DNA of 64,000 bases. Source: Pseudomonas californiensis (GTDB lineage: Bacteria; Pseudomonadota; Gammaproteobacteria; Pseudomonadales; Pseudomonadaceae). Each line of letters opens with the position of its first letter. Within the stretch, counting starts at the first letter, position 1. This document shows, one piece after another, positions 47,902 to 57,357 of this stretch. The notes beneath the pieces were generated by a model. That model did no database searches. It saw only the letters and a list, made by a program, of their open reading frames with translations, and was not told the origin of the DNA. The position numbers and the translations under genes are program-made. The stretch spans positions 248,001 to 312,000 of the forward strand of contig NZ_JAGTPK010000002.1 of assembly GCF_021147775.1 (NCBI RefSeq). The letters run 5' to 3'.

Positions 47902-50900
47902 ATGCCTGCTTCACAACCCCCGTATTTTTTCAGTGCAACACTGCGCCAGCGTTTTGCCCTGGACGTCAGCGAAGCGAACCGCCGCTCGGTTATCAGTGAC
48001 GTGGAGGCTCTCTGGCTGCAACGACTGGTCAACGCGAACCCACAAATACAGGGCGCTGACCCGCTACCGAGGGTCGACAGACTGGTCATGGACGACGGCT
48101 CGCCAGTCAATGCCGAGCTGACGGGTGCGTTGCTGATCAGTCATGCCGACGACGGGAACCTGCCGGTTTTTCTCAGTACGCTGCTGTTCGGTATAGAGCG
48201 CTTCGAGCATCGCAGTCAGGTGCCGGTTGCCTTGATGCTGCGATTCAATGAAATCAGCACCCGGTCTTCAATCATTGATGTCCAGCTCGTCGAAGGTCCT
48301 TTGTTCGAGGTGCAAACGCGCGCGATCATCCGGCAACAAGCCAGCCACCTCAATGGGGTTTCAGCACAGCTACAACTGCTGCCGGATCTGCGGACAGTGA
48401 TCGGCCATGGTGCACAGGCGAGCCTGAAAACGCGCGTGCCCGGCGACGCGCTCGACGTGTTCGTTCATCCTGTCCATGTCGTTGAAACAACGCCATCCAG
48501 CGACCTGGCGCTGACCGAAGTGGTGAGTGCCCAGAGCCTGGCCGATGTCGCCATGGACCGCTTTTTGTCGCGCAATCTGGCGCCGGGGCTTAAGTATCGG
48601 TTTCTCGATGGACAGGGCTATACGCTCTCGGCCGACCAAGAGAAGCCTTACCTTCAGGCGCTTGACGACGCAGTCTCTTCGATCAACCTCCAGTACGACC
48701 ACCAATTGACGACCTACTGGATTTCTTCGCGACCGGAGGGCGATACGGTTCATGCTTTCGTGGTGCATGCCTTGATCGAGTCGTTTCGCCAGCACCTGCT
48801 CGCGGGTCTGGCCGACGGTTCGCTGACCCGTGAGGAGGTCCGTTGCCTGGGCGCGATGTTACATCGCGCCGCTGCGGGCGCTGACCCCTCGGCGGTGCAG
48901 GCTCACCGGATCTCGGTAGCGGTTGCCAGGCAAGATCCCGTCAAGCTGGTAGGGCTGCTATTGATCGTCTGCAAGACGCTGGAAAGTGAGGGTGCCTACG
49001 TCTACGCGTCAGGGGCGGGGTTCAGACGGTTCGACAGCGTGGAGCAGGTCAGCCTTCATTTTGAAGGCGATCAGGCGCGTACGGAACTGCTGTTTCATGC
49101 ATCCTTGAACGATCACCCGTTGCTGGCAGCGCCTGGGAGTATTGAGCTGCATCTGGAAACGCTCTCTGCGCCTTACTTCCCTGAATGCCTTGATTCGATC
49201 ATCGCCTTGCAAAAACGTAATCTGCGCCACGCATTTGCACTGTCGCCGATACACCAAGCCAAAGGAATTGCACGGATCGACGATGCGCTGGACATTCGCG
49301 CCTATGTGGATGTGCGTTTGCTGGGCCTGCATGAGCCGGGGCGCTGGCGCTCTGGTCGATGGAACGTCGAGCAGGCACTCGATACGGCAGGTGAGCCGGA
49401 CAGTCCGCTGTTGATCGACGGCCCGCGGGCGTCTGACACCTGGGCCGAAAAACTCAGCAGTATCGAAGCGCTGAGCGAGCGAGTGGACCTGCAGCGACCT
49501 GGCGTCGATGGCTGCATGCGTCAGGCCTTGAATGCCTATCTCGCGCAGGTCACGGGACCGGCGCTTGACGCGCGAGCGCTTTGGTATGCGTCCGACGCAC
49601 ATGACGTGACGGCTGTACGCCTGATTGCACTGGCCCTTGATCGGGTGAGCGGGCATACGCACGCTGTGCTTTCCTCGGGAAGAATGCTTGACGGCTTGAA
49701 GGCTCCGTTGACCACTCAAGCGCTGAGCCAACTTCCTTCGGTGCTGGTTGAGCAGATTCTGGAGTGCGTGGTGCCCGATTTCGCCGCGCGTTTTGAACAT
49801 CAGGTGCAGGAATTCTACGCCGGATGGCCTCGGCTCCCGAGCGCTTGTGAGCGACCCGATGTGCTGTCGGTCATGATTCGGGAGCGCACGCTGCGCCTTG
49901 AGCTGTTGATGGAAAAGCGCTTGGGGAGACTCCCGCTGTTTGCGCTGGAAAGCGTTCAGCAACTGGTAGACCGACCCGTGCCTGCGGTCAGAGCCGCATT
50001 GGCGGAAAACGGCTCAGATGCCTATACGCTGTCGATTCAGTACGACCCGCTGGCACCGGCGATATTGCTGCCTAACGCTTTTGTCTGCTGCAACGAGCGT
50101 TCCGGCAGCTACGTCATGTGGTCGCTGATCAATGGCTTCAGGTCGTTTACTTCGTTGCAGGCACTGAGGAGCCATGTGGCGTCTCTGCTGACAAGCGACA
50201 GGGCGGAGTCGTGGCTGCTTGAGCTGCTGGCTGATCCGGACGCGCGGCGCGCACGCGATCATCTTCGCCAGGTCGCGGCACCGCAGGCCAACGTTACGCT
50301 GCAGAAAATAGCAGGCCACTTCCTCGAAGCGCTCGAGCAACACGAGATCAAACGTCAGCAAAGCGTCGTCGCGGCTCGCTACAGGCAAGCGGTTTCATGG
50401 CAGTTGCCATCCAGATTGTTCATCCATGTGTTGGCAGCTGCCGAACGTGAAGGCTTCAATCGACTGGCTTCGAACGGGCTGGGTGTCGCGATCCAGTTGA
50501 TTGTTTACAAAGCTCTGGTGCCCGACTGGATCGGTACCGCGTCGATCACTGAGCAGATCAAGGTTGCTGATGCGCTGGGGCGCTTTTACCAGGCATGCTT
50601 TGCGCAAAAGGACTTTCTGTTCGACATTCCCGGTCTGGATGATTACTCGCGCCAGCAACTCAGCCGTCGGCTCGACATCGATTTTCCTGGTCAGCGTCTG
50701 GACCCGACTGCGCTGGTCGTGACGTTCACTCGTTACATTCCAGCGCCTGCTGTCCCCGGACAGCTGCCGCAACTGATACCGGCCGCAGACGTTCGCGTCA
50801 GCGAAAACCTTGCCGAGTTTGCCGTCAATCGATTCATGTCGGCGCAGGAGGGCGTTCTCTCTATCACCACGCCGGATGGGCAGCCACTGCCGGCGGCGCT

Positions 50901-53133
50901 GACCTCTGCTTATATCCGGGAGCTGGTGAACGAACTGGACGTCGCCGCTGGTTTTCGGACCCTGCTGGCGAAGGCACTGGATGAGGATAACCCCGCCTAC
51001 GCAGAGCGGCAGCGGCTGTTCACCCAGCAGTTGCCATCGCTGGACGGCCTGAGAGCGCTGATGCTCAAGCTCAAGGGCGAGCTGTCGGGCGATGCGCTTT
51101 ACTTGATTGATGCGGTCCTGAGCATGCCGGATGATATCGCTCGCTTGCCGGTCAAGGGGTGCAAGGCGACGTTCAGCCCACTGCGCCTGCTGCCAGCCGC
51201 GAGCGGATGGACATCGACCCCAGTGACAGGTGTTTACGTCATTGCGCCCCAGGCGCCCCTTACAGGTCCATGGCTGCTTTATGTGCTGATGCACGATGAA
51301 TTCGTCTTCGTCGAATACCGCGACCAGGCCGCGCTGGTGAATGGCATCTGCAGCACACAAGAACTGCAAGATATCCTGCTCGACCGTATGGACCCGGACA
51401 TGCGCCACGTTTACGACAAGGGTGGTTTCCTGGAACCCCACCTGCCGTTCAGCACCGAATCATCCTGGGATGTCCCGCTGGCAACCCCGCTGCCTGTCAC
51501 GCTCGACGTACGACCGTTCCACGGCAATGCATTGAACTGTCTTTTCGAAGATGCGCTGCACATTCTGAAGTTGAAAGTCCGCCAGCAAAGTGTGACCAGC
51601 GCCGAACATCGCCGTGCCGCGTCCCGGCACCTGTTCGTGCTGGGTGCAGAGCAGATCATGGCGCTGTTGCCTGGGCGGCTGGGTGCGTTGGCTGGACTAT
51701 GGCAAAGCCAGGCGCTGCTCAGTTCATCGGTGCTTTCGGCTGGCCAACAGCATTGGGGCAAGGCGTTATCGGAGTTCATGGCGGCCTTGAGTGTGCTGAT
51801 TTCGTCCAGACAGAACCCTCCAACGTCTGCGATGGCGCAAGGCGACGAGGACGCGCTGGTCGGGGAGGCCATTGTCGAAGATCAGGAAGAAGCCGCGTCC
51901 GAGGCCGTCAGGACCTATCCCGAATTTTCATGGAGCAACAACTCGCTGACCCAGCAGTTGCGCGTACGCCTTCGCCAGTATGAAGCGAGTGACATTGCGT
52001 TAAGCGCGCTTGGCCGGGACGATGTGCTCAACCTCTATCACGAGGACAGCTCCGGCAAGACCTTCGCGGCAGTCGAAGGCAAGGCCTATGAGGTGCAGTC
52101 GGATGAAGACGGCTGGTTCATCGTCGCCAACGGTGTCTATGGCCCTGGCATCAGGCTTGATGTCGATCAGCATTGGGTGCTGGATGTCCAGGGAGGTCTG
52201 AAAGGCGGTGGCGGCGTTGTCACCCGGATGAAAAACACACGGGTTGAAAAGTCCATCGGCGATGTGCTGACTGTCAGCGCCAGTGGCATGGCCGATATTC
52301 GTCATAACTTCAGCGCGCTGGCGGAGGCGATTGAAGAGGGGCACCTGCAGGCGCGGCGTTATCTGGAGAATTGCCTGGATAACCTGACCCACCGCACCGG
52401 AAATGGCTCACTTGATCCCCATGTCGAAAAAGTCATTGCCGACTTTTTCGATCACCCGGGGCCGGACCTTTGGTTGTACGACCGTTTGAAGCTGGACATC
52501 AGGCGACTTTTCGACGAACTGATGGATCCTTCGCTGTCACCGATTGATTCAGATCGCTATGTGACGGGTATCAATCGCCTCGGGCATGAGGCCGCCAGTG
52601 CGTTCATTATCGAAACGGATTCTTTGAAACGCATCTTCCTCACCGAGCAGTTTTTTCGCACGCCTGTGTTTCGGTTGAAAGTGCGCGCGATGCGCTCGGG
52701 CAGTTTCCGGGTGGGCGCGCATTATCGTGCGGCGGTACTGATCCATGAGCTGTCTCACCTGGTGCTGAACACTGACGATATAGCCTATGTGGACGCACAT
52801 GCGCCCTTTATCGACCTTTTGGAGGACAGCTCTTCTTATCGCCAGCGACTCAAGAACGAACAGATTACCCGGCAGCAAAAGTCATTGTCGTATCAGACTG
52901 ATCGCAGCCAGTTGTTCAAGCAGACCGACAGCGACCCCTTGCAAGACCTGAGACGCGCCGACGGCAATGGCAAAAAGAATATTTTGCGGATCACCGGTAA
53001 ACGAACCCTTGATGAGGCCAGGGACGTGTTTTACGCAGATCCGCGCAAGCGCATCGAGATCATGATGAGCAACGCGGATTCGGTTGCGCTGTTGGTAACG
53101 CTGTTGGGGCGTCAGCAGTTGGCACATCTGTGA
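47902..53133 (+). CDS. Giant toxin-like protein with C-terminal aspzincin-type metallopeptidase domain
   Basis: A 1743-residue protein with AAAGGAA before its ATG. No signal peptide or membrane anchor is visible. It resembles the very large dermonecrotic-toxin-like (DUF6543-type) proteins common in P. syringae and P. fluorescens. Two similar modules occur: SLADVAMDRFLS at 212-223 and NLAEFAVNRFMS at 969-980, each followed by related helices, suggesting an internal duplication. An acidic linker (about 1315-1340) leads to a beta-rich stretch ending in GGLKGGGG (1431-1438). Near the end HELSH (1615-1619) followed by TDDIAY (1624-1629) matches the HExxH plus TxDxxY zinc site of M35 aspzincins. 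Likely a secreted or delivered toxin; route and target unknown. Single gene. Confidence 0.8.
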   Translation: MPASQPPYFFSATLRQRFALDVSEANRRSVISDVEALWLQRLVNANPQIQGADPLPRVDRLVMDDGSPVNAELTGALLISHADDGNLPVFLSTLLFGIERFEHRSQVPVALMLRFNEISTRSSIIDVQLVEGPLFEVQTRAIIRQQASHLNGVSAQLQLLPDLRTVIGHGAQASLKTRVPGDALDVFVHPVHVVETTPSSDLALTEVVSAQSLADVAMDRFLSRNLAPGLKYRFLDGQGYTLSADQEKPYLQALDDAVSSINLQYDHQLTTYWISSRPEGDTVHAFVVHALIESFRQHLLAGLADGSLTREEVRCLGAMLHRAAAGADPSAVQAHRISVAVARQDPVKLVGLLLIVCKTLESEGAYVYASGAGFRRFDSVEQVSLHFEGDQARTELLFHASLNDHPLLAAPGSIELHLETLSAPYFPECLDSIIALQKRNLRHAFALSPIHQAKGIARIDDALDIRAYVDVRLLGLHEPGRWRSGRWNVEQALDTAGEPDSPLLIDGPRASDTWAEKLSSIEALSERVDLQRPGVDGCMRQALNAYLAQVTGPALDARALWYASDAHDVTAVRLIALALDRVSGHTHAVLSSGRMLDGLKAPLTTQALSQLPSVLVEQILECVVPDFAARFEHQVQEFYAGWPRLPSACERPDVLSVMIRERTLRLELLMEKRLGRLPLFALESVQQLVDRPVPAVRAALAENGSDAYTLSIQYDPLAPAILLPNAFVCCNERSGSYVMWSLINGFRSFTSLQALRSHVASLLTSDRAESWLLELLADPDARRARDHLRQVAAPQANVTLQKIAGHFLEALEQHEIKRQQSVVAARYRQAVSWQLPSRLFIHVLAAAEREGFNRLASNGLGVAIQLIVYKALVPDWIGTASITEQIKVADALGRFYQACFAQKDFLFDIPGLDDYSRQQLSRRLDIDFPGQRLDPTALVVTFTRYIPAPAVPGQLPQLIPAADVRVSENLAEFAVNRFMSAQEGVLSITTPDGQPLPAALTSAYIRELVNELDVAAGFRTLLAKALDEDNPAYAERQRLFTQQLPSLDGLRALMLKLKGELSGDALYLIDAVLSMPDDIARLPVKGCKATFSPLRLLPAASGWTSTPVTGVYVIAPQAPLTGPWLLYVLMHDEFVFVEYRDQAALVNGICSTQELQDILLDRMDPDMRHVYDKGGFLEPHLPFSTESSWDVPLATPLPVTLDVRPFHGNALNCLFEDALHILKLKVRQQSVTSAEHRRAASRHLFVLGAEQIMALLPGRLGALAGLWQSQALLSSSVLSAGQQHWGKALSEFMAALSVLISSRQNPPTSAMAQGDEDALVGEAIVEDQEEAASEAVRTYPEFSWSNNSLTQQLRVRLRQYEASDIALSALGRDDVLNLYHEDSSGKTFAAVEGKAYEVQSDEDGWFIVANGVYGPGIRLDVDQHWVLDVQGGLKGGGGVVTRMKNTRVEKSIGDVLTVSASGMADIRHNFSALAEAIEEGHLQARRYLENCLDNLTHRTGNGSLDPHVEKVIADFFDHPGPDLWLYDRLKLDIRRLFDELMDPSLSPIDSDRYVTGINRLGHEAASAFIIETDSLKRIFLTEQFFRTPVFRLKVRAMRSGSFRVGAHYRAAVLIHELSHLVLNTDDIAYVDAHAPFIDLLEDSSSYRQRLKNEQITRQQKSLSYQTDRSQLFKQTDSDPLQDLRRADGNGKKNILRITGKRTLDEARDVFYADPRKRIEIMMSNADSVALLVTLLGRQQLAHL

Positions 53134-53184
53134 GCCGGCAGCCCCCTGACAGGCTCATGTTCAGAGGCCAACGGCTTGGACGTG

Positions 53185-54336
53185 TCAGACCAGATAGTGA
53201 CGCAACTCCCGGGCAATCAGCAGGCGTTGAATCTCGCTGGAGCCTTCGTAGATCTGCGTAATGCGCGCGTCACGGTAGTAACGCTCAACAGGGTAGTCCT
53301 CAAGGTAGCCGTAGCCGCCATGGATCTGGATCGCCTTGGAGCAGACCCATTCTGCCATCTCGGAGGCGAACAACTTGGCCTGCGATGCTTGCGAAAGGCA
53401 CGGCTGGCTGGCGCTGCGTAACCGGGCGGCGTGCAGAGTCAACAGGCGCGCTGCGTTGATGCGCGTGTGCATGTCAGCGAGCAGGTTGGCGATGCTCTGG
53501 TGCTCAATGATTGGTTTGTCGAATTGCACCCGCTCGCGTGCATAAGCCAGGGCAGCTTCAAACGCGGCACGGGCGATGCCCAGCGCTTGTGCGGCAATCC
53601 CGATACGGCCGCCTTCCAGGTTCGACAGCGCAATGGCCAGCCCCTTGCCACGCTCACCCAGCAGGTTGGCCACGGGAATCCGGCAGTTGCTCAAGGTCAC
53701 CGCGCAGGTGTCCGAGGCACGAATGCCCATTTTGTGTTCGCTGCGATCAACCACGAACCCTGGGTTATCGGTCGGTACCAGGAACGCCGACAGGCCTTTT
53801 TTACCCAGATCCGGATCAGTGACGGCAAACACAATGGCCAGTTGCGCTCGTTTGCCATTGCTGACGAACTGTTTGGCGCCGTTGATCACCCATTCATCAC
53901 CCTGCAACTCGGCGCGAGTGCGCAGGTTGTGCGCTTCCGAGCCTGCGTGGGGTTCGGTCAGGCAGAAGCAGCCGATCGCCCGGCCGGTGGCGAGCTTTTC
54001 CAGCCAGGTATGCTTCTGTTCGTCGCTGCCGTAGTTGAGGATCGGCCCGCAGCCCACCGAACTGTGCACACTCATCAGGGTGCCGGTGGCAGCGTCGGCT
54101 GCGGATATTTCTTCTACCGCCAGCGCATACGCCACGTAATCGATGTAGGTGCCACCCCATTGTTCAGGCACCACCATGCCCAGCAGACCCAGTTCCCCCA
54201 GCTTGCCGACCAGCGCGTCGTCGATCCAGCCAGCCTTTTCCCACGCCTGAGCGTGTGGGGCGATTTCGTTACGGGCGAAGTCGCGCGCCATGTCCCGAAT
54301 CATGATTTGTTCTTCGCTCAGTTCCAGATCGTGCAT
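53185..54336 (-). CDS. Acyl-CoA dehydrogenase
   Basis: A 383-residue FAD enzyme that introduces the alpha-beta double bond in acyl-CoA. Visible are [20 protein letters not shown] (flavin and substrate region), [38 protein letters not shown] and [19 protein letters not shown], which holds the catalytic Glu of the short/branched-chain type. It follows the hydratase-like gene by three bases, and the pair resembles the valine degradation unit (isobutyryl-CoA dehydrogenase with 3-hydroxyisobutyryl-CoA hydrolase). Substrate assignment is inference. Confidence 0.92.
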   Translation of the reverse strand: MHDLELSEEQIMIRDMARDFARNEIAPHAQAWEKAGWIDDALVGKLGELGLLGMVVPEQWGGTYIDYVAYALAVEEISAADAATGTLMSVHSSVGCGPILNYGSDEQKHTWLEKLATGRAIGCFCLTEPHAGSEAHNLRTRAELQGDEWVINGAKQFVSNGKRAQLAIVFAVTDPDLGKKGLSAFLVPTDNPGFVVDRSEHKMGIRASDTCAVTLSNCRIPVANLLGERGKGLAIALSNLEGGRIGIAAQALGIARAAFEAALAYARERVQFDKPIIEHQSIANLLADMHTRINAARLLTLHAARLRSASQPCLSQASQAKLFASEMAEWVCSKAIQIHGGYGYLEDYPVERYYRDARITQIYEGSSEIQRLLIARELRHYLV

Positions 54337-54339
54337 GAT

Positions 54340-55437
54340 TCAACTCTCCAGGCCGTTGAAGAAACTCTGTACGTGCGCAGCGCTGACGTCCTGTGCATCG
54401 TCGTGTTTCCAGTGTGGCTTCTTGTCTTTATCGATAATCAAAGCGCGTACGCCTTCGATCAAGTCGCCGCGTTCGAACCATTGGCGGTCCAGATGCAGCT
54501 CCATGTCGAAACAGGCCTGAAGCGTCAGATGACGGCCGCGACGGAGCATTTCCAGGGTGACGGCCATGGCCAGCGGCGAATGGCTTTTCATCAGGCTGAC
54601 GGTTTCCAGCGCCCATTGACGGGAGTCGGCAATCGTCACTGCCTGCAGCTGTTCGAGGATGCTTGGAATGTCCGGCAAGCGGAAGAAGTGATCGATGACC
54701 GGGCGCAGCAGTTCCAGAGGCGGGTAGGGCAGGCGTTGGGTGGCCAGCTTGGCCATCGCACCTTGCAGGTCCTTGAGCGGTGTCGATTTCCACTTCAGAT
54801 GATCCAGCATATGGTCGAGGCGCGGCAGCATTTCACTGCTCATCGACCAATTGGCGAGCCCGCAGTACAACGCATCGGCAGCACCGATCCGGGTACCGGT
54901 GACGCCCATCCAGGTGCCCAGCTCGCCGGGCAACCGTGACAGAAAATAGCTGCCGCCGACGTCCGGGAAGTAACCAATGGCCACTTCCGGCATGCCCAGT
55001 CGGCTGCGCTCGGTGACCACCCGCAGGTCGGCACCTTGGACCAGACCCATGCCACCACCCAGCACCAGACCATCCATCAACGCCATCACCGGTTTGCGGT
55101 AGCCGTGGATGGTCAGGTCCAGCGCATATTCCTCGGCAAAGAAAGTGTGATGCAGATCCATACCCTTGCGGTGGCTTTCGTACAGGGCGCGTATGTCACC
55201 GCCCGCACAGAACGCCTTGCCGCCCGCACCCCGCAGGACTATGGCGTAGACGTCTTCATCCTCGGCCCAGGCATCGAGCTGGCTTTTGAGCGTGCGAACC
55301 ATGTCGAGGTCAATCGCATTCAATCCTGCCGGGCGATTGAGGGTAAGGTGGCCAATATGGTTGCGTACATCAACCAGGACCGCGTCCCGGCTTGCGGGCT
55401 GTCGCACCGGCCGGGCGGATGAAAGCTGTGAACTCAT
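54340..55437 (-). CDS. Enoyl-CoA hydratase/isomerase family protein, probable 3-hydroxyisobutyryl-CoA hydrolase
   Basis: A 365-residue crotonase-fold enzyme, longer than simple hydratases (about 260) and matching 3-hydroxyisobutyryl-CoA hydrolases. Motifs are LTLNRPAGLNAIDLDMV, GAGGKAFCAGGDIRAL (oxyanion hole) and MALMDGLVLGGGMGLVQGADLRVVTERSRLGMPEVAIGYFPDVGGSYFLSRLPG split over the active site. The C-terminal half has the HIBCH extension. The ATG at 55437 has AAGGAG 6 bases before it. Divergent from the MFS gene; the 240-bp gap includes an inverted repeat CTGCGT...ACGCAG (55518-55539), a possible operator. Confidence 0.9.
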   Translation of the reverse strand: MSSQLSSARPVRQPASRDAVLVDVRNHIGHLTLNRPAGLNAIDLDMVRTLKSQLDAWAEDEDVYAIVLRGAGGKAFCAGGDIRALYESHRKGMDLHHTFFAEEYALDLTIHGYRKPVMALMDGLVLGGGMGLVQGADLRVVTERSRLGMPEVAIGYFPDVGGSYFLSRLPGELGTWMGVTGTRIGAADALYCGLANWSMSSEMLPRLDHMLDHLKWKSTPLKDLQGAMAKLATQRLPYPPLELLRPVIDHFFRLPDIPSILEQLQAVTIADSRQWALETVSLMKSHSPLAMAVTLEMLRRGRHLTLQACFDMELHLDRQWFERGDLIEGVRALIIDKDKKPHWKHDDAQDVSAAHVQSFFNGLES

Positions 55438-55677
55438 TGTGAACTCCTTGTTCGTTTGCGCTTTCTTCTTGTTTTCGCGTCGCTGAGATCCTAGCAGTGC
55501 AAATGTGCAAAGCAAAACTGCGTTTAAGCATAGACGCAGGTGCTAAATAGCCATCATTTGCTTCGTTTGGGTGTGTTTGAGCTTTAATGCATGTCAGCGC
55601 AGTACTAATCATCGCCATGTTCATGAGTATTCTGACTGCCATTAATGTCACACAAGGGAATTCCTCAGGTCCCCTCC

Positions 55678-57357
55678 ATGAACGATAAGTACGCACCGCG
55701 CGAATGGGCCGCCCATGAGCGTCCGACCATGCCCGGTTCGCCCTCCACGCCGTTGCATTCGACGGCACGGCGCTGGGCCTTTGCGATCGTCGGCTTGATC
55801 GTTGCGCTGACCGGTGGCCTGGGCAACGGGCTGGTGGTCGCCAACCTGCCTTACCTGCAAGGTGCGCTGGGCGCGACGTCGCAGGACATCGCCTGGCTGC
55901 CGGCGGCCTACATCATGACCAACGTCTCGATGAACCTGCTGCTGGTCAAGTTCAGGCAACAGTTCGGCTTGCGCGCCTTCACCGAGCTGTTTCTGGTGCT
56001 GTATGCGCTGGTCACGCTGGCGCATCTGTTCGTCAATGACATCGAATCCGCAGTGGCGGTGCGCGCAGCCCACGGCATGGTAGGTGCCGCGCTCAGTACT
56101 CTGGGCCTGTATTACATGATTCAGGCCTTCCCGCAGAAGTGGCGACTCAAGGCGCTGGTGCTGGGGCTGGGCACTGCACAGCTGGCTACGCCGATGGCGA
56201 GACCGGTGTCCGAAGACCTGTTGCAGATTGCCCAGTGGCGGGGTCTTTACCTGTTCGAGCTGGGCATGGCGATGCTTTCGCTGGGGTGCGTGCTGATGCT
56301 CAAGCTGCCGCCGGGCGACCGCTTCAAGGCGTTCGAGAAACTGGACTTTCTCACCTTCGGCTTGCTGGCACCCGGCTTTGCGCTGTTGTGCGCAGTGCTG
56401 TCGCTGGGGCGCATCGAGTGGTGGTTCGAGGCGCCGTGGATCGGCATCGCGTCGGCGGCTTCCATTGCCCTGATCTGTGCGGGCCTGGCCATCGAGCACA
56501 ACCGCAGCAACCCTTTATTGATTACGCGCTGGCTGGGCAGTGGTGCGATCCTGCGGCTGGGGCTGGCGGTGATCCTGTTTCGCATCGTGCTGTCTGAGCA
56601 ATCCGTCGGGGCGGTCGGTTTTCTCCAGACGCTGAACATGGGCAGCCAGCAATTGCACTCGTTGTACATGGTCATGCTGCTGGGCAGTGTTGCCGGGCTG
56701 GCGGTGAGTGCGTTGACGATCAACCCGGCGCATCTGATCAAACCGTTACTCATCTCATTGGCCATGATGGCGGTGGGCGCCTGGATGGACAGCCATTCGA
56801 CCAACCTGACCCGGCAATCGAACATGTACTTGAGCCAGTTCCTGCTGGCGTTTGGCGGCACGTTCTTTCTCGGTCCGACCCTGGTGCTGGGGATCAGTGG
56901 CGTGTTGGCCAACCCGCGCAACATGGTGAGTTTTTCGGTGCTGTTCGGGATCACTCAGAACATTGGCGGCTTGATCGGGTCTGCTGCACTGGGCACGTTC
57001 CAGATCGTGCGCGAGAAATTTCATTCCAGCCACATTGTCGAACACCTGACCCTGATCGACCCGCTGGTGCAGTCGCGTCTGCAGAGTTACAGCGCCAGCT
57101 ACGCGTCGGTCATGGCCGACCCATCGTTGCGCACCACTCAAGGGATCAGGACGATGGCCACTGCGGCGACGCGGGAAGCCAATGTATTGGCCTACAACGA
57201 CGTGTTCATGCTGATCGCACTGATCGCGGTGCTGACGATGATCTGGATTTCCTTGCGGGTGCTCTGGCTGAAAATGACCACACAACCCCAGGCGTTGGCT
57301 CCTGTAGCACCTGGCGCTTCGCCTTCCGTACCTAATACCGGCGCTCAACCTTCATGA
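55678..57357 (+). CDS. MFS transporter, DHA2-like
   Basis: A 559-residue membrane protein with about 14 segments. The stretch GLGNGLVVANLPYLQGALGATSQDIAWLPAAYIMTNV corresponds to the EmrB-type TM1-TM2 region but lacks the usual LDxTIVNVALP. The start at 55678 (MNDKYAPREW) is chosen because it follows AGG by 8 bases; an in-frame ATG at 55645 is possible. Its stop overlaps the HlyD-like gene (ATGA), making an EmrAB-like exporter pair without its own outer-membrane factor. Substrate unknown. Confidence 0.87.
   Translation: MNDKYAPREWAAHERPTMPGSPSTPLHSTARRWAFAIVGLIVALTGGLGNGLVVANLPYLQGALGATSQDIAWLPAAYIMTNVSMNLLLVKFRQQFGLRAFTELFLVLYALVTLAHLFVNDIESAVAVRAAHGMVGAALSTLGLYYMIQAFPQKWRLKALVLGLGTAQLATPMARPVSEDLLQIAQWRGLYLFELGMAMLSLGCVLMLKLPPGDRFKAFEKLDFLTFGLLAPGFALLCAVLSLGRIEWWFEAPWIGIASAASIALICAGLAIEHNRSNPLLITRWLGSGAILRLGLAVILFRIVLSEQSVGAVGFLQTLNMGSQQLHSLYMVMLLGSVAGLAVSALTINPAHLIKPLLISLAMMAVGAWMDSHSTNLTRQSNMYLSQFLLAFGGTFFLGPTLVLGISGVLANPRNMVSFSVLFGITQNIGGLIGSAALGTFQIVREKFHSSHIVEHLTLIDPLVQSRLQSYSASYASVMADPSLRTTQGIRTMATAATREANVLAYNDVFMLIALIAVLTMIWISLRVLWLKMTTQPQALAPVAPGASPSVPNTGAQPS

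Noticed and set aside
47902..53133. Giant gene as adhesin, non-ribosomal peptide synthetase or RTX toxin
   Set aside because: There are no signal peptide, no haemagglutinin or GGxGxD repeats, and no adenylation or carrier motifs; the C-terminal zinc motif points elsewhere.
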